Shown in pieces: positions 8,669 to 16,285 of a stretch of DNA of 64,000 bases; the first letter of the stretch is position 1, and the number at the start of each line of letters is the position of its first letter. Location of the stretch: contig JAGCYH010000023.1 of the NCBI GenBank assembly GCA_017960905.1, positions 58,064-122,063 on the forward strand. Reading direction: 5' to 3'. This stretch comes from Bacteroidales bacterium. GTDB lineage: Bacteria; Bacteroidota; Bacteroidia; Bacteroidales; Marinilabiliaceae. The notes under the pieces were generated by a model that saw nothing but the letters and a program-made list of their open reading frames with translations, made no database searches and had not been told where the DNA came from. The position numbers and the translations under genes are program-made.

Positions 8669-9418
8669 GTGTTTTTCGTTCTGTCTCGCATATTTGCCTG
8701 TCTGGCCAGTCCGCTGGTGTACATCATAGCGCTCTTCGTATGGGCGGTGCTCAGTAGCAACGCCCGCACGCGCCGGCGTTTGCTGATAGCAAACGCGGTG
8801 CTTATCGTTGTGTTCACCAATCCGTGGATATACTATGGTGCCGAGCAGCTTTGGCTGCGCGGCAGTATATGCGAGGCCGACACCACGCAACACTACGACT
8901 ACGCCCTCATTCCGGGCGGAATGACAAGCTACGATTCGCCGCGCCAGCGCGTCGAATATGGTGAAGCCGGCGACCGCATAGTCAGTTGTGCCGAACTTTA
9001 CCACAAGGGCCTGATAGACAAGATAATAATAACCGGCGACGGCGCTTCGGACTTCACCGGCGACCGCTCGGTGTTCCTCAGGCACATGGAGCTTGTATAT
9101 GGCATCGACTCTACGCGCTTTGTAATAGAGACTGAGGCGCGCAACACAATGCAGAATTTCACAAATGTCATTGCCCTTATGGGCAATGAACTGACCGACA
9201 AGAAGATACTCGTAATCAACTCGGGTCTTTTTATGCCGCGCACCCAGCTTTGCTGTCGCAAAGTGGGGTTGGCGGCCGACTACTACACAACCGACTACAA
9301 AGTGCCGCCGAAAACGCCATTGTGGGAGAATCTGATTCCGAACTTCCATCTGTTCGACAATTGGATGTCGCTCGGGCACGAACTGATAGGCTATGCGGCA
9401 TATTATGTTTATTTTTGA
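8669..9418 (+). CDS. DUF218 / YdcF-SanA-like membrane protein
   Basis: A 249-aa protein with two N-terminal transmembrane helices (about residues 5-28 and 36-54) followed by a DUF218 domain. The domain signatures are ALIPGGM, the GKI-like LIDKIIITGDG and TEARNTMQN, typical of YdcF/SanA/ElyC proteins that act in envelope metabolism. The start is the GTG at 8669; an upstream in-frame ATG at 8639 is followed at once by a stop. A hairpin lies in the gene at 9169-9188. It is separated from the GT2 gene by 95 bp. Confidence 0.85.
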   Translation: MFFVLSRIFACLASPLVYIIALFVWAVLSSNARTRRRLLIANAVLIVVFTNPWIYYGAEQLWLRGSICEADTTQHYDYALIPGGMTSYDSPRQRVEYGEAGDRIVSCAELYHKGLIDKIIITGDGASDFTGDRSVFLRHMELVYGIDSTRFVIETEARNTMQNFTNVIALMGNELTDKKILVINSGLFMPRTQLCCRKVGLAADYYTTDYKVPPKTPLWENLIPNFHLFDNWMSLGHELIGYAAYYVYF

Positions 9419-9513
9419 AATGTTAAATGTATTTTTGCAAAACGACACAAACCAACCAAAAACAAGTGCGTATATATGATTAAAAGAGTGTTATCAACTA
9501 AATTATTTACACG

Positions 9514-10284
9514 ATGAAAGTATCAATCATAACAACTTGCTACAACAGGGCGAAGACGATACGCGAGACAATAGAGAGCGTATTGTCGCAGGATTACCCT
9601 AACGTAGAGTACATCATCATCGATGGTGCAAGTACTGATGATACTATGTCCATCGTGAACGAATACGCTGGCCGCATTCATGTAGTGAAATCGGAACCCG
9701 ACAAAGGCATGTACGAAGGCATCAACAAAGGGCTGCGCATTGCCACTGGCGATGTGGTAGGCCTGATGCATTCCGACGATGTTTATTATGCCACCGACAC
9801 CATCTCGCGCATAGTGAAAGAGTTTGAGCGTACCGGCGCCGACCTCGTTTATGGCAACGGCCTCTTTGTGAAGCCGGCCGACCTCAATTGCGTGGTGCGC
9901 GACTGGATAAGCGGCGGATTCGTGAAGAACAAAATACGTCGTGGCTGGCTGCCTCTGCACACAACGGTTTATGTGAAGCGTGAAATGTTCGAAAAATACG
10001 GTTATTACGACGAGCAGTATAAGATAGCCGCCGACTCGGAGTGGCTTGTGCGCTGCCTTTACAAACACAGCGTAAATGTCTCGTACATAAACGAATACAT
10101 AGTTAAGATGCGTATGGGCGGTGCATCGACAAGCATACGCCTGACGAAGCGCAAATGGCAGGAGGACCTCAAGCTATACCACCGTCATGGGCTGAGTCCG
10201 TATATTTCGGTTACATGCAAGGTTATTTCGAAAGTGCCGCAGTTTGTGGCGGCAAAGGTAAAGCATTGGATTGGTGTGTTTTAG
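9514..10284 (+). CDS. Glycosyltransferase family 2
   Basis: A 256-aa cytosolic GT-A fold glycosyltransferase. The N-terminal nucleotide-sugar binding region (VSIITTCYNRAKTIRETIES, IIIDGASTDDT) and the metal-binding motif (HSDDVYY, about residue 90) are intact. The C-terminal half has the WcaE-like W/H pattern (GWLPLHTTVYVKREMF, KIAADSEWLVRC). Such enzymes add a sugar to a lipid-linked or surface polysaccharide; donor and acceptor are not deducible. It stands alone, not in a polysaccharide cluster. The stop codon runs straight into a 7-bp tandem repeat and then a terminator. Confidence 0.93.
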   Translation: MKVSIITTCYNRAKTIRETIESVLSQDYPNVEYIIIDGASTDDTMSIVNEYAGRIHVVKSEPDKGMYEGINKGLRIATGDVVGLMHSDDVYYATDTISRIVKEFERTGADLVYGNGLFVKPADLNCVVRDWISGGFVKNKIRRGWLPLHTTVYVKREMFEKYGYYDEQYKIAADSEWLVRCLYKHSVNVSYINEYIVKMRMGGASTSIRLTKRKWQEDLKLYHRHGLSPYISVTCKVISKVPQFVAAKVKHWIGVF

Positions 10285-10320
10285 AGAGAGTAAAGAGTAG
10301 AGAGTAAAGTGTAAAGAGTC
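10285..10320 (+). repeat. Heptad tandem repeat (GTAAAGA units) after stop codon
   Basis: About four degenerate 7-bp units of the form GTAAAGA / GTAGAGA / GTAAAGT follow directly after the GT2 stop. The same unit recurs at 25493-25556 (other strand) and 58378-58412, each time touching the 3' end of a gene. Confidence 0.7.
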
Positions 10321-10335
10321 TGTACGAATAATATT

Positions 10336-10363
10336 GGGGCGAATGATTATTCGCCCCTTTTTT
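10336..10363 (+). terminator. Rho-independent terminator, REP-like stem
   Basis: A 9-bp perfect stem (GGGGCGAAT), loop GATT and six T. It terminates the GT2 transcript. The stem is the same family as the palindromes at 5931-5954 and 21768-21795. Confidence 0.85.
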
Positions 10364-10402
10364 ATGCGTATTTCATAATGTGTAATACGTAATTATAATA
10401 GT

Positions 10403-10441
10403 TGTAAAGTCATTTTACAGAAAGTGTAAAGTTTCTTTACA
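10403..10441 (+). promoter_or_regulatory. Two identical dyads TGTAAA-N5-TTTACA (candidate enhancer sites)
   Basis: Two exact copies of TGTAAA-N5-TTTACA lie at 10403-10419 and 10425-10441, with centres 22 bp apart (two helical turns, same DNA face). The second is extended to a perfect 11-bp inverted repeat with a TTT loop (10421-10445). They sit about 55-90 bp upstream of a sigma54-like promoter and of an operon followed by an NtrC-type regulator. That is the usual arrangement of upstream activating sites; binding by the 18803-20155 regulator is inferred. Confidence 0.65.
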
Positions 10442-10495
10442 CTTTTCTGCGCGTTGTATTTTATAATGTGCGGATAATAAGCATTTTACATACTT

Positions 10496-10511
10496 TGGCA
10501 CGGGAGGTGTT
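10496..10511 (+). promoter_or_regulatory. Sigma54-like promoter (TGGCACG -24 element)
   Basis: TGGCACG at 10496-10502 is a perfect -24 element. The -12 element twelve bases on is GTGTT, matching the TTGCW consensus at 3 of 5 positions (GT in place of GC). The predicted start near 10521 leaves about 20 nt before the ATG at 10542 and rules out an ATG at 10515 as the translation start. Confidence 0.6.
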
Positions 10512-10541
10512 ACTATGTTTTTCAGCAAAAAAAGATGTAAA

Positions 10542-11879
10542 ATGAAAACAAATAGAATAATACTCATAGCGTTGGCACTGACGGTGCAGCTGGGCAGCGA
10601 GGCGCAGCAGACGATGACACTCAAGGATTGCATGCAGTATGCCATCGATAACTCGCTGAAAGTGAAGGAATTGTCGGAAGAGAACCGTAAGAGCCAGGTG
10701 ATCCGTCGCGATGCTATTCTTAATGCGTTTACACCGAACGTTAATCTCTCAATAAATGTTGAATACGGCGACGGTCGTATGACCGACCCGTCGACAAACA
10801 TGTACATCAATGCAGCCATGATAGGCGACAACTACACGCTTAATGGCAACATTGTGTTATTCAACGGATTCGAGGCGGTGAACAATATGAAAATAGCCAA
10901 AGTGGCCGTGGAGATGGGCCGAACCAATAAGCAGTGGGAGACCGACAAGATTTGTCTCTCGACCATGGAGGCATATTACAACGCAGTATATTACTCACGA
11001 CTTTATAATATTCTGAATGAGCAAGTTGCAATAGCAAAGCGTTCGTTTGAGAAAGCCAAACGCGAGTACGAACTTGGCAAGAGTGACCGTTCGAAAATGC
11101 TTGAAGGTGAAGGTTTTCTGGCCGAGATGGAATACAGACGCGCCGACTGCGAGGCGCAGCGCAATAATGCGCTGCTCACGCTCAAAGACTTGATGTTTTA
11201 TCCGATAGAAGGTGATTTGCAAGTCGATACGGCATTCGTGGCGGCTTATGCCGACACGAATAACAACGCAGCCGAGATAGCGTCGTACGCACGTGAGAAT
11301 TCAGACGAGGTAGAGATGCTCAACGGTCAGCGCGACAAAGCGCAGCTGATGCTCAATACAAGCCGTTGGCAGCTGTTGCCCAAAGTCGAACTAAACGCCG
11401 GTTTTCAGACTGCGCATTCAGTTTTTGTCGATTATCCCGATGCCTTGCCGTCGTACTTTGATCAGATTTCGGACAAAATACAAAAATATGTTCAGGTGTC
11501 GATAAATATACCGATTTTCGGAAGATTGGGAAAGTATTCTAAAATATCGCGTAGCAAATCGGATTTTCAAATAGCTGATTATCAGCTTAAAGCTAAGCAA
11601 AAAACTATTGAAAACGAAGTGTACCGAGCAGTCGATGAAGCGCAGTCGGCCGAACGGTCGATGTGCCAGGCCAAGAAGTCGGCTGAGTTACAGGGCGAGC
11701 TCTTCGAGATAAACCGCAAGAAATACGACCACGGAACGATATCGTACATTGAGTACAGTACGGCCTACAACAAGTATCTCGAGTCGGAAGCCCAGTATAT
11801 GAGCAAACTCTTCACATTGAACATTAAGAACAGTGTGTTGATGTATTATCAAGGAATTTCATATATAAATCAATTATAA
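10542..11879 (+). CDS. TolC family outer membrane efflux protein
   Basis: A 445-aa outer-membrane channel subunit. The signal peptide (MKTNRIILIALALTVQLGSE) is followed by the TolC opening motif (TLKDCMQYAIDNSLKVKEL) and two long coiled-coil halves (about residues 130-230 and 330-430), each with beta-strand segments between. It would form the exit duct for the membrane-fusion and ABC subunits encoded directly downstream (14-bp gap to the next gene). The ATG at 10542 is preferred over one at 10515 because it begins a clean signal peptide and fits the sigma54-like promoter. Confidence 0.92.
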   Translation: MKTNRIILIALALTVQLGSEAQQTMTLKDCMQYAIDNSLKVKELSEENRKSQVIRRDAILNAFTPNVNLSINVEYGDGRMTDPSTNMYINAAMIGDNYTLNGNIVLFNGFEAVNNMKIAKVAVEMGRTNKQWETDKICLSTMEAYYNAVYYSRLYNILNEQVAIAKRSFEKAKREYELGKSDRSKMLEGEGFLAEMEYRRADCEAQRNNALLTLKDLMFYPIEGDLQVDTAFVAAYADTNNNAAEIASYARENSDEVEMLNGQRDKAQLMLNTSRWQLLPKVELNAGFQTAHSVFVDYPDALPSYFDQISDKIQKYVQVSINIPIFGRLGKYSKISRSKSDFQIADYQLKAKQKTIENEVYRAVDEAQSAERSMCQAKKSAELQGELFEINRKKYDHGTISYIEYSTAYNKYLESEAQYMSKLFTLNIKNSVLMYYQGISYINQL

Positions 11880-11892
11880 ATAATTAGAAGTC

Positions 11893-13155
11893 ATGGATAT
11901 AATGGTAGAGAAACCCAAAGGGATGAAAAAAGTGTTTGCGAAGAAGTACATTTCTTTGTGGGTAATAGGCGCACTGCTGCTTGCAGCGGTAATATACATA
12001 TTAAACACTGAAAGTAAGTCAGTTACGGTGCGAACCGATGACTTCAGGGTAGGTGAAGTTTTCGCCGGTGATTTCGACGAATATATAAGAATACAGGGTC
12101 AGGTGATGCCGATGACCACCATACAGATAAGTCCGTTGCAGGGTGGCATTGTCGATGAGATAGTGAACGAAGAGGGCGCAAATCTGAAAGCCGGCGACGT
12201 TATACTGCGTCTCTCGAACGACGACCTCGATATGCAGATTCTGAACTCTGAGAGCGACCTTGCCGAGCGAGAGAACATGCTGCGCAACACCATGATTCAG
12301 ATGGAGCAGCAGAAACTCGACCTTGAGCAGAACAGGCTGACTTATGCGCTCGAAGTAAGGCGCGCCAAGCGCGCCTTCGAGCAGGCTGAGAGCCTCTACA
12401 ACGACAATCTTTGCTCGAAAGAGGAATATGCCAGAGCCAAAGAGGACTACGACATTGCCAACGACAGGCTGAAACTTGTGATAAGCCGTGCAAAGCAGGA
12501 CAGCATTTTCCGCAGTGTTGAGATACGACAGCTCAACGAGAGCCTCGAGAACATGCGCCTCAACATGCAGCTCATACGCAAGCGCAAGGAAAACCTTACG
12601 ATAAAAGCCCCAATCGATGGCGAACTCGGATTCCTCGACGCTGTGCGAGGCCAGATAATACAACCTGGTATGAAGATTGGCCAGATAAACAATCTCGACA
12701 GCTATAAAATTGAGGCTCAGATAGATGAACACTATATCGACCGTGTGACAGCAGGTCTTGATGCGACATTCGAACGCAACAATGAGCAGTTCTCGGCGCA
12801 AATACGCAAAGTGTATCCTGAAGTGCGCAGCGGCAAGTTCAAGGCCGACTTCAAGTTTTCGGGCGAAGAGCCCGAAAACATACGCACCGGTCAGACCTAC
12901 TACCTCAATCTGCAGCTTGGCCAACCTACCGATGCCATTATGATACCGAAGGGCAGTTTCTACCAACAGACAGGTGGGCAGTGGATTTACGTGGTCGATA
13001 AAAGTGGCGATTTTGCTGTACGCCGTTCGATAAAAATCGGTCGTCAGAATCCGAAGTACTACGAAGTGTTAAGCGGACTGGAAGCTGGCGAGAAGGTGAT
13101 AATTTCGGGCTATGAAAGCTTTGGTGATAACAATAGAGTTGATTTTAAACAATAA
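11893..13155 (+). CDS. HlyD/MacA-like periplasmic adaptor (membrane fusion protein)
   Basis: A 420-aa adaptor anchored by one N-terminal transmembrane helix (about residues 20-38). It has the split lipoyl/biotinyl-like domain (IQISPLQGGIVDEIVNEEGA and later LTIKAPIDGELGFLDAVRGQ) around a long alpha-hairpin coiled coil (about residues 105-215). A beta-barrel and membrane-proximal domain follow (IPKGSFYQQTGGQWIYVVDK, GLEAGEKVIISGYESFG). It should bridge the inner-membrane ABC transporter to TolC. It lies 5 bp from the first permease. A 9-bp hairpin at 12357-12377 falls in the coiled-coil coding region. Confidence 0.92.
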   Translation: MDIMVEKPKGMKKVFAKKYISLWVIGALLLAAVIYILNTESKSVTVRTDDFRVGEVFAGDFDEYIRIQGQVMPMTTIQISPLQGGIVDEIVNEEGANLKAGDVILRLSNDDLDMQILNSESDLAERENMLRNTMIQMEQQKLDLEQNRLTYALEVRRAKRAFEQAESLYNDNLCSKEEYARAKEDYDIANDRLKLVISRAKQDSIFRSVEIRQLNESLENMRLNMQLIRKRKENLTIKAPIDGELGFLDAVRGQIIQPGMKIGQINNLDSYKIEAQIDEHYIDRVTAGLDATFERNNEQFSAQIRKVYPEVRSGKFKADFKFSGEEPENIRTGQTYYLNLQLGQPTDAIMIPKGSFYQQTGGQWIYVVDKSGDFAVRRSIKIGRQNPKYYEVLSGLEAGEKVIISGYESFGDNNRVDFKQ

Positions 13156-13160
13156 CTAAT

Positions 13161-15539
13161 ATGAAAATTATTTTTAGAAATATCGTAAGCATAGTCCGCC
13201 GGTTCAAGGCGGCTTGGATAATGAACATTCTGGGCGTGTCATCAGCGCTTACAGCGCTGATGTTCGTGGCGATGCAGATTTCGTACGAGGTCGATTACGA
13301 CAAGTGTCACACCGACGCCGACCGTATTTTCCGCCTGACACAGGAAGAACTGACGTATCCGTTTTCGATTGTTCAGGCGCGAGGCAATATCAATGCTGCC
13401 GGCAATCTGTCGCCCAAAGTCGAAGCCCATTCGATATGCCTCGAATTCAACGACAACAATATTGAGGTGGAAGCATCTGATGGAAGTGTCAAAGGATTTT
13501 ATGAATCTACAGCCGGTGTCGATGCCGACTTTGTCAAAATATTCACTTTTGATGTTATCTGTGGCGACCCCGAATGCCTTAAAACTCAGGGCAATGCCTA
13601 TATCCCGGAATCGACAGCGATGAAAATATTCGGCACTACCGATGTTATTGGCAAAAGAATCAAGCTCGACCAAGGTTTCGGTACGAGCGACGGCATGATA
13701 ACAATTGGGGCAGTGTACAAAGATTTTCCGACCAATACTCAGACCAACAACGATATCTATTTCTCATTCGACAATACCAACAGCGACAACTATCAAAGTC
13801 GCTCATTCGTGGGCTGGTTAAAACTCACGTCGCCTGACGATAAGGCGGATGTTGAGCGACTTATGCAGACGCAGATGGTCAAGCTTTACAATGGCGAAAC
13901 GGATTTTACGCTTGTGCCTCTGCCCGAAATATTCTACAAGAACGAAGGCGGCGATGGCCAATGGGTTAAGAGCGGCAGTCTGCGTACTACAGCCACGCTT
14001 GCCATAATATCAATCATAGTGCTGATAATTAGTATGATAAATCATACTAATTTCAGCATAGCGATGATACCTATGCGCATACGCAGCATTTGTCTTCAGA
14101 AAGTGATAGGAGCGGAGATGCATATGTTGCGCCGGATGCTTTTGGCCGAGTCGGTCATAATAGGGTGCCTTTGTTGGTTGATGTCGCTTTTGTTTGTCAA
14201 ACTGTTGGGCGGAACATGGATAACGCAGTTCTTCACCCCCGACGACCTTAGTATCTCGGGCAATTTGGCCATCTGTCTTGGTGCCGGCGTTGTGGCTGTG
14301 GCTGTGAGTTTGCTGGCAAGTGTTTACCCAGTTATGAAAATTACTTCGGTCAATCCGGCAATAGCATTGAAAGGCTCTTTCGGCCATTCGCAGTCGGGGC
14401 GCCGACTGCGTACCGTACTGCTTATGTTTCAGTTCTTTGCGGCTATCTGTTTTATCACTGTCGCTGTATGTATTTGGCGGCAAATCAATTATATGACTAC
14501 GTCGAATCAGATTATTTCGGCCGATCAGGTAGCTGTTTTCAAGGCAAGCAGCACATTTTCGTCACAGCACGATGCAGTTGTCGAAGAGCTGAAAAGCTTT
14601 TCGGGCATCGAAGGAGTGGCGTTCAGTATGCAGCAAATAGGCGGTAGCGACACCTTCAACCATGAGGCATTGCTTTCGCCCAGTGGCGATACCATTATGT
14701 TTCAATGTATTATGGTTACAAACGGAATAACCGACGTATTCGACATAAAACTCGCTGAAGGTTTGGGATTTTCCAGTGGGCGTACCGACGGCGATCCGCG
14801 TTGGGATTTTTATCGTGGCGAAGCTGTTCTCACGCCTGAGCTTGCCCGCCGGCTTAATAAAAATGTCGGTGACGAAATAGGAATAAACAGCAGTGGTGTC
14901 AGTCTCAACGTTAAAGCTATAACAGAAGACGACGTGCGAGTAACATCGTTCCGTTTAGCATCGGAACCGCTGATGTTTGTTTCATGTGGCTATCAATATA
15001 TGAGTTATGCCTATGTGCGTTTGGCCAAAGGGTGCAACGTCAGAGAGGCCGTCGACCACATAGAAAAAACAGTTGAAAAGTTTGCACCGGGAATGCCGTT
15101 CGACATCGAGTTTTACGACAAAGTGTTCCAAAAGCTTTACCAACAGGAGATTAACATGTCGGCCACAACAGCGTTTCTCGCAATTCTCGCTGTGATAATA
15201 TCGATGATCGGCGTATTCTGCATGGTGCTCTTCGATACCGAGTACAAGCGTCGTGAGATAGCTGTACGCAAAGTGTTTGGCGCCTCATCGTTCGATATAC
15301 TGAAGCGTAACAACATCCGATATGTAATGCAAATAGTGCTGGCGTTAGTATTAAGTCTGCCTGTATCGCTCTATGTGATAATCAATTGGCAAAAATCATT
15401 TGCGGAGAAAGCCGACATGCCATGGTGGATTTTCACCGTGGTGGCACTCTGTGTCGCTCTCGTAACGACCCTCATTGTAACATTGCAGTCGGCCAAGTCG
15501 ATTTGCAGCAATCCGGTCGACAGTCTTAAAAACGAATAA
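13161..15539 (+). CDS. MacB/FtsX-like ABC transporter permease (first of two)
   Basis: A 792-aa permease made of two fused FtsX/MacB units. The N-terminal transmembrane helix (about residues 17-40) is followed by a large periplasmic MacB-PCD domain, then three helices near residues 275-390. A second unit repeats this order (helix near 415-435, periplasmic domain, three helices from about 670 to the end). The conserved coupling helix RREIAVRKVFGAS is present near the C-terminus. It works with the ATPase at 15573 and the second permease at 16286, probably as a mechanotransmission exporter. Hairpins lie at 13240-13262 and 14027-14052. Confidence 0.9.
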   Translation: MKIIFRNIVSIVRRFKAAWIMNILGVSSALTALMFVAMQISYEVDYDKCHTDADRIFRLTQEELTYPFSIVQARGNINAAGNLSPKVEAHSICLEFNDNNIEVEASDGSVKGFYESTAGVDADFVKIFTFDVICGDPECLKTQGNAYIPESTAMKIFGTTDVIGKRIKLDQGFGTSDGMITIGAVYKDFPTNTQTNNDIYFSFDNTNSDNYQSRSFVGWLKLTSPDDKADVERLMQTQMVKLYNGETDFTLVPLPEIFYKNEGGDGQWVKSGSLRTTATLAIISIIVLIISMINHTNFSIAMIPMRIRSICLQKVIGAEMHMLRRMLLAESVIIGCLCWLMSLLFVKLLGGTWITQFFTPDDLSISGNLAICLGAGVVAVAVSLLASVYPVMKITSVNPAIALKGSFGHSQSGRRLRTVLLMFQFFAAICFITVAVCIWRQINYMTTSNQIISADQVAVFKASSTFSSQHDAVVEELKSFSGIEGVAFSMQQIGGSDTFNHEALLSPSGDTIMFQCIMVTNGITDVFDIKLAEGLGFSSGRTDGDPRWDFYRGEAVLTPELARRLNKNVGDEIGINSSGVSLNVKAITEDDVRVTSFRLASEPLMFVSCGYQYMSYAYVRLAKGCNVREAVDHIEKTVEKFAPGMPFDIEFYDKVFQKLYQQEINMSATTAFLAILAVIISMIGVFCMVLFDTEYKRREIAVRKVFGASSFDILKRNNIRYVMQIVLALVLSLPVSLYVIINWQKSFAEKADMPWWIFTVVALCVALVTTLIVTLQSAKSICSNPVDSLKNE

Positions 15540-15572
15540 AAAATAAAGTATAACAAATAAAAATTTATAGTC

Positions 15573-16253
15573 ATGTTAAAAGTAAGTAATTTAACGAAAG
15601 TATTTCGTACAGAGGAAGTTGAAACATTGGCACTTAACGGTGTTTCATTTGAAATCAACGACGGCGAATTTGTAGCCATAATGGGTCCTTCGGGCTGTGG
15701 CAAATCAACCTTGATGAACATTCTCGGTCTGCTGGACAATCCGACATCGGGTAGTTATATGCTTGCCGGACAGGAAGTTGGCGGACTGAAAGAGAGCCAG
15801 CGAACTCAGTTCCGCAAAGGCAATATCGGATTTGTGTTCCAGAGCTTCAACCTTATCGAGGAGCTGAATGTGTATGAGAATATCGAGTTGCCGTTGTTGT
15901 ATATGAAAGTGGGCGCCGCTGAGCGTCGCGAGAGGGTAGAGGCCATGCTTCGACGCATGAACATAGCGCACCGCGCCAAACACTATCCGCAGCAGCTCTC
16001 GGGCGGTCAGCAGCAGCGCGTCGCGATAGCTCGCGCGCTGGTTATGAACCCCAAGATTATACTCGCCGATGAGCCCACTGGTAATCTCGACTCGAAGAAC
16101 GGCAAAGAGGTGATGGACCTGCTTACCGAGCTCAACCGCGAGGGCTCGACGATAGTGATGGTGACTCACTCGCCGAAAGACGCTGCTAAAGCGCAACGCA
16201 TCATCAACCTCTTCGACGGACAACTTGTCAGCGATGTGATGAACGAATTGTAA
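15573..16253 (+). CDS. ABC transporter ATP-binding protein (MacB/LolD type)
   Basis: A 226-aa ATPase with all nucleotide-binding motifs: Walker [10 protein letters not shown] (about residues 37-45), Q-loop FVFQSFNL, signature [15 protein letters not shown], Walker [14 protein letters not shown] and the H-loop MVTHS. The sequence is typical of the LolD/MacB/FtsE group that drives FtsX-type permeases. It lies between the two permease genes (33-bp and 32-bp gaps). I noticed no hairpin in this highly conserved gene. Confidence 0.96.
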   Translation: MLKVSNLTKVFRTEEVETLALNGVSFEINDGEFVAIMGPSGCGKSTLMNILGLLDNPTSGSYMLAGQEVGGLKESQRTQFRKGNIGFVFQSFNLIEELNVYENIELPLLYMKVGAAERRERVEAMLRRMNIAHRAKHYPQQLSGGQQQRVAIARALVMNPKIILADEPTGNLDSKNGKEVMDLLTELNREGSTIVMVTHSPKDAAKAQRIINLFDGQLVSDVMNEL

Positions 16254-16285
16254 TGGTAGTTTGGTGTTAATGTAATGTATTGAAT

